Assembly (NCBI RefSeq): GCF_009765785.1
Contig: NZ_LMUT01000005.1
Span: 174,642 to 238,641 of the forward strand
Reading direction: 5' to 3'
From: Granulicella sp. L46
GTDB lineage: Bacteria; Acidobacteriota; Terriglobia; Terriglobales; Acidobacteriaceae
DNA: 64,000 nucleotides
In this document: positions 33,979 to 41,914 of the stretch, piece after piece
How the letters are laid out: the number at the start of each line of letters is the position of its first letter
Position numbering within the stretch: the stretch's first letter is position 1
The notes under the pieces: model-generated
Databases searched by the model: none
What the model was told of the DNA's origin: nothing
What the model saw: the letters and a program-made list of their open reading frames with translations, nothing else
Made by a program: the position numbers and the translations under genes

Positions 33979-35025
33979 TTAGCGTTTGCGGGGTTGGGAG
34001 CGCTGCCATTCGCGGTAGGCTTCGCTTTTGCCGATGTTGCGGGATTTGGCTACGCGCTTGAGGGCGTCTTTTTCGGATAGGGATTCAGAGCGCATGAGGG
34101 CTGCGACTTCGTCGGATAGGGTGGTGGGGCGCGTGGTTGCGCTGGTGGTAGATGCGGTGGTGGGAGTGCCGTCGATGAGGAGGACCATTTCGCCGCGGAC
34201 GGAGGGGCGGGCGCGGAGGTTGGCGAGAAGCTCGGCGGCGGTGCCGCGGAGGAACTCTTCGTGGAGCTTGGTGAGCTCGCGGGCTAGGACTATGCGCTGG
34301 TTGGGGCCGAAGAGGTCGACGATGTCGGCTAGTGCGTCCACGATGCGGTGGGGGGTTTCGTAGAAGATGTGGGTGGTTGGTTGTTCGCCGGGGCTAAAGC
34401 CCCTCATCTTTTCTGAAGGGTTGTGAGACCCAACGCTGAAGCCTTGGGGTACCTGATCTGGGGCGGTCCCCGAAGACGAAGGACGATCTACGGAACGAGG
34501 GTAGAGCCCATCGCGCAGGGTTTCGAGGGTGGTTCGGCGTTGGCCTTCTTTACTGGGGAGGAAGCCGTGGAAGGCGAAGCGTTCGGCGTTGAGGCCGCTG
34601 GCGATTAGGGCGCTGAGCGCGGCGTTGGCTCCGGGGATGGGGTAGACGGTGATGCCGGCGGCAATGGCTTCGGCGGCGATGGTGGCGCCGGGGTCGGCGA
34701 TGCCGGGCATGCCTGCGTCGGAGACTACGGCGATGCGGCCGCCGGCTTTGAGGGCTTCGATGAGCTCGCTGGCGCGGGCATTTTCGTTGTGGGTGTGGTA
34801 GCTGATCGTTGGTGTGCGGATGCCGAAGTGGCCGAGTAGCTTGGCGGTCTGGCGGGTGTCCTCGCAGGCGATGCGGTCGACTGAACGAAGGACGCGGAGG
34901 GCGCGGAGGGTGATGTCTTCGAGGTTGCCGATGGGGGTGGCGACGAGGTAGAGGCCGGGGGCGAGGGGCCTGTCGTGCGACAGCTCAGAGTTGGACAGGT
35001 CGTCCTCGGCTGACGGGTCAATCAC
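33979..35025 (-). CDS. rsmI: 16S rRNA (cytidine-1402-2'-O)-methyltransferase with an in-frame repeat insertion
   Basis: 348 residues; the known family is about 285. Family motifs: GLYLVATPIGNLEDITLRAL, ACEDTRQTAKLL, ISYHTHNENARASELI, VVSDAGMPGIADPGA, PIPGANAALSAL, FHGFLPSKEGQR and FYETPHRIVDAL. Between LETLRD and TTHIFYETPHR there are about 42 residues (RSVDRPSSSGTAPDQV and GFSVGSHNPSEKMRGF) with no place in the family; their DNA is a palindromic repeat (see 34385-34515). The insertion keeps the frame, so activity may survive if the segment loops out. The start overlaps the stop of the M50/CBS gene by 8 bases. Confidence 0.92.
   Translation of the reverse strand: MIDPSAEDDLSNSELSHDRPLAPGLYLVATPIGNLEDITLRALRVLRSVDRIACEDTRQTAKLLGHFGIRTPTISYHTHNENARASELIEALKAGGRIAVVSDAGMPGIADPGATIAAEAIAAGITVYPIPGANAALSALIASGLNAERFAFHGFLPSKEGQRRTTLETLRDGLYPRSVDRPSSSGTAPDQVPQGFSVGSHNPSEKMRGFSPGEQPTTHIFYETPHRIVDALADIVDLFGPNQRIVLARELTKLHEEFLRGTAAELLANLRARPSVRGEMVLLIDGTPTTASTTSATTRPTTLSDEVAALMRSESLSEKDALKRVAKSRNIGKSEAYREWQRSQPRKR
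34385..34515 (+). repeat. Palindromic repeat inserted in frame in rsmI
   Basis: The element begins near a perfect palindrome GGGGCTAAAGCCCC (34390-34403) and continues with further pairable segments (ggttgtgagacccaacg; ggggcggtcccc). The core GGGCTAAAGCCC is also found between genes at 47373-47384. Boundaries were set from where the protein stops matching RsmI and are approximate. Confidence 0.7.
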
Positions 35026-36160
35026 GGATGTTCTCGCGCAGTTTGGAGGTGGTGGGACGCATGAGTTTGATTTGCTGGACGGCGCGGGAGAGGCTTTGCG
35101 GGGTGAGGATGCCGATCATCTTGAAGTCGGCGCCATCGTCTTCGACGACGGGAATGAATTCACTGGCGCCAAGCAGGGCGGCGCGGCGGAGGGCTTCGAC
35201 TAGCTTGTCGGTGGGGCTGGCGAGTTGCAGGCTGCGGGTCATGATGCCTTGCAGATAGCTGTCGCCGTCGGAGACCAGGCGGTCGGCGATGGTCTGGCGG
35301 GCGATGGAGCCGACGAGGCGGTCGCCACGGACGACGGGGAAGACATCCTGGCCGCTGTGGACGGAGCGGTCGAGAGCGCCCTGGAGGGTGTCGGAGCTGG
35401 AGAGCAGGGTGTACTCGGTGAGCATGACTTCGCGGACGAGGATGGTTTCGGCGTCAGTGGTGGAGACGGTGTGGGCGCTGGAGAGTTGTGCGCCAAGCAT
35501 CATGAAGCCGCCGAGGATGACCATCCACAGGCTCATCAGGATGAAGCCGGCGACGATCATGGCGAGGGCAAGACCGGTTCCCAAACCGAAGGAGGGGAAG
35601 GGCAGCATGCTGGCGACGCCGGACTTCGCGGGCTTGCCTTCTACTGCGGGTTCGGTTTTGGCGGCGGCGGGGACCACGGGCATAGGCAGAAGGCTGACCA
35701 TGCCGAGGATGATCTGCATCCAGACCAGGCTGCGGAGGATGTGGCTTGTCGAGATCCAGGGCTGAGCGAGGAGTGAGACATGCGGCTCAAGGCCATAGCT
35801 TGTGCCCAGCAGGAGCAGGCCAACGCCGAAGTTGGCGATGGGGCCGGTCAGCATCAGCAGGCGGGTGTTGGCTTCGGGAGTGGCATCGTTTGAGGATGTG
35901 GAGAAGGCCATGAGGCCGCCGATGGGGAGAAGAAAGAGCGCGCGCAGACGGAGGCCTACGTAGGTTGCTGCGATGGAGCGCGCGACTTCGCGAACGAGAA
36001 CGGCGGAACACATCCCGAGCCACAGAGCAACGCCGCGGGTGGCGCCGCCGTTTTCGACGACGGAAAAGCCGACGGAGATGATGAGCAGAAGGACGAAAGA
36101 GATGTGTACGCGCAGATCGACATTCATGAATCTGCCGATGGCGATGGACGAACGCAGCAT
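35018..36160 (-). CDS. Site-2-protease-fold (M50) membrane protein with CBS pair, catalytic residues lost
   Basis: 380 residues. N-terminal M50-like membrane domain (hydrophobic segments around 18-36, 78-96, 100-120, 145-165 and 205-235) followed by two CBS domains (about 245-365: VREVMLTEYTLLSSSDTLQ, then GIMTRSLQLASPTDKLVEAL). The opening RFMNVDLRVHISFVLLL and GLRLRALFLLPIGG match SpoIVFB-type proteins. The HExxH zinc motif reads REVARS and the later DG motif is replaced by LLPMPVVPAAAK, so no zinc site remains. Probably a non-catalytic regulator whose CBS pair binds adenine nucleotides. Its leader contains a family B tract shared with divergent rsmD. Confidence 0.83.
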   Translation of the reverse strand: MLRSSIAIGRFMNVDLRVHISFVLLLIISVGFSVVENGGATRGVALWLGMCSAVLVREVARSIAATYVGLRLRALFLLPIGGLMAFSTSSNDATPEANTRLLMLTGPIANFGVGLLLLGTSYGLEPHVSLLAQPWISTSHILRSLVWMQIILGMVSLLPMPVVPAAAKTEPAVEGKPAKSGVASMLPFPSFGLGTGLALAMIVAGFILMSLWMVILGGFMMLGAQLSSAHTVSTTDAETILVREVMLTEYTLLSSSDTLQGALDRSVHSGQDVFPVVRGDRLVGSIARQTIADRLVSDGDSYLQGIMTRSLQLASPTDKLVEALRRAALLGASEFIPVVEDDGADFKMIGILTPQSLSRAVQQIKLMRPTTSKLRENIRD

Positions 36161-36183
36161 GGATCTATTGTAGGCGGAAGAAC

Positions 36184-36219
36184 AGGGGATAGAGGATAGA
36201 GTGTAGAGCGTAGGGAGAA
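36184..36219 (+). repeat. Family B GTAGAGN tract, copy 6
   Basis: aggggatagaggatagagtg then tagagcgtaggg in the 68-base divergent gap between the M50-like gene (start 36160) and rsmD (start 36229). Confidence 0.75.
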
Positions 36220-36228
36220 GAACTTAAG

Positions 36229-36789
36229 ATGCGAGTGATTGCGGGGGAGTACCGGTCGCGGATGTTGCAGGCGCCGAAGGGCGTCGCCACGCGGCCAACC
36301 AGTGACCGGTTGCGGGAGACGCTGTTCAATGTATTAGGGCCGCTGGTGGAGGGTTCGCGGTTTGTGGATTTGTATGCGGGTTCGGGGGCGGTGGGGATTG
36401 AGGCCATCAGCCGGGGCGCGGATTTTGTGTGGTTCGCGGAATGTGCTCGGCCGGCGGCAGCGGCGATTCGAGCGAACCTGTCGGCGCTGAAAATTGCTGG
36501 GGGTTTTGCGCTTGAAGATCGAGGCGTGAAGAAGATGCTGGAGTCGTTGCTGACGAAAGAGCGCGCCGCGGAGATCGTGTTTCTGGATCCGCCGTACGAG
36601 GATGCCGAGGCTTATGAAGAGACGCTGAAGTTTCTGGCGCGGCATCATGCTGCGGTGCTGGCGGATGGAGCGGTGGTGGTGGCGGAACATGCTCGCAAGT
36701 CGCCGCTGGAGGCGAGGTATTCGGTGCTGCAGAGGACGCGGGTGTTGGAGCAGGGAGATGCTGCGCTGAGCTTCTATCGGGTTGTATAA
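36229..36789 (+). CDS. rsmD: 16S rRNA (guanine-966-N2)-methyltransferase
   Basis: 186 residues. MRVIAGEYRSRML at the N-terminus, then TRPTSDRLRETLFNVL, SAM-binding VDLYAGSGAVGIEAISRGA, and the N6/N2-methyltransferase catalytic motif FLDPPYED. It methylates G966 of 16S rRNA in the 30S subunit. A weak ribosome site (gggagaagaac) precedes the ATG. Two rRNA methyltransferase genes, rsmI and rsmD, thus flank the M50-like gene. Confidence 0.94.
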   Translation: MRVIAGEYRSRMLQAPKGVATRPTSDRLRETLFNVLGPLVEGSRFVDLYAGSGAVGIEAISRGADFVWFAECARPAAAAIRANLSALKIAGGFALEDRGVKKMLESLLTKERAAEIVFLDPPYEDAEAYEETLKFLARHHAAVLADGAVVVAEHARKSPLEARYSVLQRTRVLEQGDAALSFYRVV

Positions 36790-36809
36790 AGCGAGCCGAC
36801 TTTGTTGGT

Positions 36810-37466
36810 TTAGCTGGGGTGGGCGGCGAGGAACTGTTTGTAGTTGGAGGAGAGTCCCTCCATGAACGAGTTGACGAGAATCAGTTGCCCCTGGAGGACT
36901 TCGATCTTCTCGATGATGCTTTGGGCTTGCTCGCGAGAGGGCGGCGCAGAGTCATTGGGCTGGTTGAGGAAGGGACCGATGGCGAGGACGGAGTCGCGTG
37001 CGGCCTGTTGTTCTGCGCCAGTGAGCAGGTCCTGCTGCGAATAGATGCTCGAGTAGTCCTGGGCCAGGTCGTAGGGCATGTAGGAGAGCGCGCCGGTAGA
37101 TTGCGCGGTCTTCCAGCCTACGCTTTCGAAGCCGACAATTTGGAAATCTACCTGCATGTGTTTGTCCTCGGGATATTTTCCGTTGGTGGCGATGTAGTTG
37201 AGGACGTAGACGTCGTGCTTGAGGATGTCCTGGCGCTTATGGAGGTCGGCGAGGGTGGCGTCCATGTTTTGCGCGTTGCCTTTGATTTCGGCGTGCAGGC
37301 CGGCTTCGGCGTCATGGACGAGATGGCGGCGGTGTTGCCACTCAACCATGCCTTCGAGCGAGAGCGCGATGAGCAGGCCAATGGTGATGGTGGTGAGGTG
37401 GAGAAAGAAATCGCGCCAGCCGTGCATGGATTCGTGGGGAGGGTGGACGTCCAGCAAGAAGGGCAC
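36810..37466 (-). CDS. Membrane-anchored conserved hypothetical protein
   Basis: 218 residues from a GTG at 37464-37466; the N-terminus LDVHPPHESMHGWRDFFLHL is a pattern I associate with acidobacterial hypotheticals, which supports this start over the ATG at 37427. One membrane helix (about 23-42, LTTITIGLLIALSLEGMV), then a long helical region with HRRHLVHDAEAGLHAEIK and QDILKHDVYVLNYIAT. Topology likely N-in with a periplasmic helical domain. No catalytic motif. Function unknown. Confidence 0.72.
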   Translation of the reverse strand: MPFLLDVHPPHESMHGWRDFFLHLTTITIGLLIALSLEGMVEWQHRRHLVHDAEAGLHAEIKGNAQNMDATLADLHKRQDILKHDVYVLNYIATNGKYPEDKHMQVDFQIVGFESVGWKTAQSTGALSYMPYDLAQDYSSIYSQQDLLTGAEQQAARDSVLAIGPFLNQPNDSAPPSREQAQSIIEKIEVLQGQLILVNSFMEGLSSNYKQFLAAHPS

Positions 37467-37530
37467 CTCGTCGTCGAGCGATATGGGTAGCGTAGCAAAG
37501 TTGCAGGCTGTGGCGTGAAGCTGCCAGCCT

Positions 37531-38103
37531 TCAGCCTGTAAAGCCGCCTCCGTGGTGAGCGCCGGTTAGAAGATCGACGGTGAAGGGAACTTCGCGGTCG
37601 GTGTGCAAGTTCCATCCGGTGCCGTGAAGGTGGTCGGCGTCGGTGTGGGTGAGGGTGATGCCTTCCCAGCTGAGGCGCGCGCTTTGCCAGCGGATTCCTG
37701 CAGCGTCGAGGGCGAGGACGTTGTGGAAGCCGGCGAGGAGGATGAGGCCGGCGGTGGGCGCCGGGAGGACCTGGGTGACGGGGCGGAGGGGGAGGTGGAG
37801 GCAGTGATCGGGGGCGCGCGTGTCGATGAGATAAGCGTAACCGCCGGCGATGGCGAGCAGATCGTCGGGGCGCGGGCAGGCGAAGATTCCAGTGGGAAGG
37901 GAGGGCTCGCGGAAGCCGAGGGCGCAGGTGGCGAGAAAGTTCGGAGAGGCTGCGGGTTTGACGTCGAGTAGAAGAGCGCCGCGGTTCATGGCGTCTTCTT
38001 CCCCGGGGATGTGCTGCGGGTAGACGTACTGGCGAGCAGGCGCGATGAGCGGCGGAGCGGTGAGGATGCGCGCGGTCCAGGTTTGAGGGAAGGATTGGGT
38101 CAT
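37531..38103 (-). CDS. Conserved hypothetical protein
   Basis: 190 residues from the ATG at 38101-38103; an ATG at 38154 adds 17 residues but abuts a family A module. Not recognised. The middle is beta-rich (FLATCALGFREPSLPTGIFA, LLAIAGGYAYLIDTR, TAGLILLAGFHNVLALD), reminiscent of one or two propeller blades, and the end GWNLHTDREVPFTVDLLTG fits another strand pair. No signal peptide. Isolated between the membrane hypothetical and thiL. Confidence 0.6.
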   Translation of the reverse strand: MTQSFPQTWTARILTAPPLIAPARQYVYPQHIPGEEDAMNRGALLLDVKPAASPNFLATCALGFREPSLPTGIFACPRPDDLLAIAGGYAYLIDTRAPDHCLHLPLRPVTQVLPAPTAGLILLAGFHNVLALDAAGIRWQSARLSWEGITLTHTDADHLHGTGWNLHTDREVPFTVDLLTGAHHGGGFTG

Positions 38104-38154
38104 GGGCTGAATGGTTCGAACAATTTGGGTAGGGCCGGCGTCTTCGGGATTCAT

Positions 38155-38203
38155 CGACTGCGTCTCTCGTATAGTGCCGCGAGAGACTTCGCTCAGGATG
38201 ACA
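38155..38203 (+). repeat. Family A single module, nested hairpin
   Basis: GTCTCTCG (38162-38169) pairs perfectly with CGAGAGAC (38180-38187); the flank ACTTCGCTCAGGATGACA is the common end. It ends seven bases before the thiL stop codon, the usual position and orientation for this family. Confidence 0.78.
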
Positions 38204-38209
38204 AATTAT

Positions 38210-39322
38210 CTAGCTGAAGTGTTCCCAGCCGTGGGGTTGGAGCTCGAAACGGTCGTTGTCGCTGAGGAGGGTCATCTGCGGTTTGTTTTTTTGCGGCTTG
38301 AGGAGGCGGCCGATGCGGGCGATGGGGACGCCGGCGATGGAGCGCGGGATTTTTGTGGAGGGAGCGGCGGTGAAGAGGAGTTCGTAGTCTTCGCCGCCGT
38401 GAAGAAGGGCGGTGATCTGGGCGCCGTCGTCGAGGCTGGCGGCTAGAGGGTGGAGTGGGAGTCGCGCGAGGTCGAGCTCGGCGGCGACGTTGGAGGCGGT
38501 GCAGAGGTGGGCGAGGTCGGTGGAGAGGCCGTCGCTGATGTCGATGCAGCCGGTGGCGAGGCGGCGGCGTAGGAGGGCTTGGCCGACGGCGAGGCGCGGC
38601 TGGGGGAAGAGGTGCGGGTGGTTGTCTGCGGAAGTTACGTTGCGGAATTTGCGTGGCGAGGCGGAGAGGGCGGTGAGCTCGGCTGCGGCGCCGCCGAGAG
38701 TGCCGGTGCAATAGACGAGGTCTCCGGGATGGGCTCCGGAACGGTGGAGAGCGCGGCCTGCGGGCGCGGAGCCGATGAGGACGATGTCGGCGAGGATTTG
38801 ATCGGCGGGAGATTGCGAGGTGTCGCCGCCAGCTAGGGGCACGTTGTATGTGGTGGCGAGGGCTAGCAGTCCATCGAGGAAGCCATCGAGCCAGCGAGGG
38901 TTGCGGGCGGTGGATTTCGGCATGGCGAGGGAGAGGAATGCGGCGAGGGGCTTGGCTCCCATGGCGGCGAGATCGCTGAGGCCGCGGGCGAGGGCGCGAT
39001 GGCCGATGGAGGTTGGGCTATGCCATTGGCGGCGAAAGTGGCGATCTTCGAGGGAGAAGTCGGTGGTGACGAGAAGCTCGTGGCCGGGGGTTGGTTTGAG
39101 GATGGCGCAGTCGTCGCCGATGCCTAGGCGGACCGCGTTTGAGAGGGAGGTGCGGGCGCGGATGCGGTCGATGATGCGTAGTTCGCCGAAGGGATTTTGC
39201 ACAGGGCGGCGGCGGGAGGGATAAGGCACAGATTCCAGAGTAAATCCACGAGGCGAAGCGCTGTTGGAGAGTGACGGAAAGGCTGCGAACGGCTGGTTTA
39301 CTGGTTGCTCTAAGGCGACCAC
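38210..39322 (-). CDS. thiL: Thiamine-monophosphate kinase
   Basis: 370 residues. The ThiL core starts near residue 45 (GELRIIDRIRAR) with metal- and ATP-binding motifs: RLGIGDDCAIL, TTDFSLEDRHFRRQW, DLAAMGAKPLAAFLSL, PLAGGDTSQSP, GCIDISDGLSTDLAHL and HGGEDYELLF. It phosphorylates thiamine monophosphate to the cofactor ThDP. The first 40 or so residues are extra; a later GTG could be the true start. No TPP riboswitch-like leader was noticed. Confidence 0.92.
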   Translation of the reverse strand: MVALEQPVNQPFAAFPSLSNSASPRGFTLESVPYPSRRRPVQNPFGELRIIDRIRARTSLSNAVRLGIGDDCAILKPTPGHELLVTTDFSLEDRHFRRQWHSPTSIGHRALARGLSDLAAMGAKPLAAFLSLAMPKSTARNPRWLDGFLDGLLALATTYNVPLAGGDTSQSPADQILADIVLIGSAPAGRALHRSGAHPGDLVYCTGTLGGAAAELTALSASPRKFRNVTSADNHPHLFPQPRLAVGQALLRRRLATGCIDISDGLSTDLAHLCTASNVAAELDLARLPLHPLAASLDDGAQITALLHGGEDYELLFTAAPSTKIPRSIAGVPIARIGRLLKPQKNKPQMTLLSDNDRFELQPHGWEHFS

Positions 39323-39517
39323 TCCGTTAAGATAGAGAGATGTTCATCGGGTGATCGTATGGAACTCTCCCAGGTTTCCAACTCGATGCTGATCACAAAA
39401 AAGGTCGCAAAAAAAGCGGCTATCGTTACGGCCCTGCGTTGCACTCGGGAGTATTGTTTCAGCGAGGGAAGGAAGACGCGCAAGGTTGTCGCGAATCTGG
39501 TGTAGGCAGGAGAAGCA

Positions 39518-40513
39518 TTGCGGAAACGCTTTATTGTTTATGTAACGCAGCATGAGGATGGCACGGTGGAGCGTGTGGGCATCCCGATGCGGTACGTTAC
39601 GATGTTCGTCGTGGCCGGGGTGGTGGGAATGTTTTCGATCGCCGGCATGGCGGGATCGTACACGCGGATGCTGGTGAAGGCCGAATCGATTAATCACATG
39701 CGTGATGAGCTGGCGATGACGCGCAAAGATTATGCGGGCCTGGAGAAGCAGGCTCATGAGAAAGATGTTCAAGCGGCCAGCCTCGGGTCTCTGGCGGTCG
39801 AGGTTTCGGCAATTTACGGGCTGACTGCCGGGAAATTGACTCACATTCACGGGCCTCACCTTTCGAAGTCGGCGGCGGTGGAAGCGGCGAAGGCGCCGTT
39901 GAAGGATGATGCGGCGAATTTCAGCGATGATAGCTATTACAAATCGCTTGAGACGTTTAACGCGCTGAAAGACACGGCTACGGAAGGACTTACGGCGCCG
40001 CAGCCGGTGAATCAGAATCTTGGGGTTCGCGGTGTGCTGAGTGATTTCGCGTCATTTGATGCGAGCGTGGGTGCGAATGTTCCCGATATGTGGCCGATCA
40101 TGGGACCGATTAATAGCGGTTTCGGCGAGCGTGAAGATCCTGTTTTAGGCACTGGGGAAGGGGAGTTTCACGAGGGTGTGGACATTGGTGGGCCGAATGG
40201 GACGCCGGTGCATGCTCCTGCTGGGGGGCGGGTGGTTAAGGCGGGGATGGGGACTGGGTATGGGCGCGAGGTGCAGATCGATCACGGGAACGGGATTGTG
40301 ACGCTGTATGCGCATCTGCAGGGGTTCAACGTGATTGCCGGCCAGAACGTGGTCAAGGGCGAAGTGATTGGTTATGTTGGACATAGCGGCACGCGGGTGA
40401 CCGGGCCGAACCTTCATTACGAGGTTCGGGTGCGGGGAATCCCGGTGAATCCGCACAAGTATCTGCGCACTACGATGGCGCAGATTGGTGGCGTGACGGG
40501 CGGCGGACGCTAG
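39518..40513 (+). CDS. M23-family (LytM-type) cell-wall peptidase, membrane-anchored
   Basis: 331 residues from a TTG at 39518 with AGGAG seven bases upstream, a convincing start. One N-terminal membrane helix (about 25-45, RYVTMFVVAGVVGMFSIAGM), a helical stalk (about 50-90), a linker, and a C-terminal LytM domain from about 195: GFGEREDPV, EFHEGVDIGGPNGTP with the His and Asp zinc ligands, VTLYAHLQGF and LHYEVRV with the HxH ligand pair. It should cleave peptide cross-links in the periplasm or activate amidases. All ligands are present, so it is probably active. Confidence 0.92.
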   Translation: MRKRFIVYVTQHEDGTVERVGIPMRYVTMFVVAGVVGMFSIAGMAGSYTRMLVKAESINHMRDELAMTRKDYAGLEKQAHEKDVQAASLGSLAVEVSAIYGLTAGKLTHIHGPHLSKSAAVEAAKAPLKDDAANFSDDSYYKSLETFNALKDTATEGLTAPQPVNQNLGVRGVLSDFASFDASVGANVPDMWPIMGPINSGFGEREDPVLGTGEGEFHEGVDIGGPNGTPVHAPAGGRVVKAGMGTGYGREVQIDHGNGIVTLYAHLQGFNVIAGQNVVKGEVIGYVGHSGTRVTGPNLHYEVRVRGIPVNPHKYLRTTMAQIGGVTGGGR

Positions 40514-40721
40514 CCTCGAATCTGGAAAAGAGCGTGTTTTCGGTGTTTTCCTGCGCGACTTAGCCCGGTTTCGCGTCCCAAATCAACTTGTTTAGCCTAG
40601 TTTCGGGTGTCTGAGCGGGGGGCAGTGCTGCTGCAGCGTTTCGGTCGTCTGTGCGAGGGTGTGTTTGGCGGCACAGACGAAAGAGGGCATTTGGTAGAGC
40701 CTCCTGGTAGAGGTACTCCCA

Positions 40722-41789
40722 ATGACTCAATCCCGATCAACCAGAAGTATTATCGACACGCATCGGCACATCTTCGGTCCGAAACTGCTTCAGAAATTCG
40801 TGGAGAACATAGGCTTTGATCCGTCAAAGCCGTTGCCGCAGGCAAACGCTGGCGAGATGTTTTTCTATCGGGAGTCGGTGGACGTTGATTATTCGATGGA
40901 GATCCAGCAGAAGAGTGGAGTGACGCTCTGCCTGAACAGCTATGGCGGCGAGATCGAGACGTTCGCCCAGAGCATCATTAAGGCAAGCACCGTCGACACA
41001 ATCAAATTCCTGCACGACGAATCCTTCGAACTTCGAGATAGATTCCCGAAGGACATTGCCGTCATGGCCAACGCCCATGCTCTCGAGGAGAATACGCGTG
41101 ATGTTATTGATCCTCTGATTTCCAGCAAAGAAGCATGCGCCATCAGCATTTGCACCAGCTACGGAGCCGGTGCCGATCAGGTGTTTCTCGACTCGCCGAA
41201 GGCCGAGTGGCTATGGGAGTATGCGCAGGATAAGGATGTTCTGGTTCATATTCATCCACCGCTGGTAGCGATAGGCGCTGTCGCCATGCAGAAGTACAGG
41301 CTCAATGAAGCGCTCGGCCGGCCATTCGATACTGCGCTGTCGGCGGCTCGCATGATCTATAGCGGCGTCTTTGACAGGTACCCAAGGCTCAAGGTTCTTT
41401 TCGTTCACATGGGCGGAGCGATTGCTCCGGTGATTTGCAGACTCGATTGGAACTGGGAGTTGAACTATAAGGGGATTCAAAATCCACCGATTGAAAAGGT
41501 GGATAAGAACCTTCGCAAGCCGTCGGAATATTTCAAGTCGAATATCTATGTGGATACGATGGGCCCAAGCGCGATCGCTCTTAGGGGCATCATCGAAACG
41601 TGCGGCGTTGACCACGTATTGTTTGGAACTGATTTCGGACCGGTCCCTATGAGTCCGAAGTTGCACATCGATCTTGTAGACGACACGATCGCCGATGAAG
41701 GCGATCGCAAGAAGATCTTCTCGACCAATACTCTTGCGTTGCTCCATCTGGCTGAGACCGCACCTCGGCTTGTCCCCAAGGCTGCTTAG
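40722..41789 (+). CDS. Amidohydrolase-2 family protein (ACMSD-like)
   Basis: 355 residues with the TIM-barrel layout of amidohydrolase 2: metal motif IIDTHRHIFGP (HxH) near the N-terminus, HIHPPLVAIG in the middle, FVHMGGAIAPVI with a His ligand and FGTDFGPVPMS with the catalytic Asp. Relatives include aminocarboxymuconate-semialdehyde decarboxylase and resorcylate decarboxylases, so decarboxylation or hydrolysis of an aromatic or muconate-like acid is possible. Codon use is less GC-rich than its neighbours, suggesting later acquisition. The convergent next gene is a phenol-hydroxylase-type flavoprotein, which would fit aromatic catabolism. Confidence 0.83.
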   Translation: MTQSRSTRSIIDTHRHIFGPKLLQKFVENIGFDPSKPLPQANAGEMFFYRESVDVDYSMEIQQKSGVTLCLNSYGGEIETFAQSIIKASTVDTIKFLHDESFELRDRFPKDIAVMANAHALEENTRDVIDPLISSKEACAISICTSYGAGADQVFLDSPKAEWLWEYAQDKDVLVHIHPPLVAIGAVAMQKYRLNEALGRPFDTALSAARMIYSGVFDRYPRLKVLFVHMGGAIAPVICRLDWNWELNYKGIQNPPIEKVDKNLRKPSEYFKSNIYVDTMGPSAIALRGIIETCGVDHVLFGTDFGPVPMSPKLHIDLVDDTIADEGDRKKIFSTNTLALLHLAETAPRLVPKAA

Positions 41790-41914
41790 TCTTTGTGCGC
41801 GGGCCCTTGGAAAAACGCACGCCTGGAATATCGATGGCCATCACGAAAACTGTGCTTTGTGATGGCTGTCTTTCTGCTGAGATCGCTCAGAAGACCAGCA
41901 GGTTTGAGGAGGGT

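Noticed and set aside
40607-40819. Short plus-strand frame upstream of the amidohydrolase
   Set aside because: Overlaps the amidohydrolase start in another frame, has no recognisable features, and codon use is poor.
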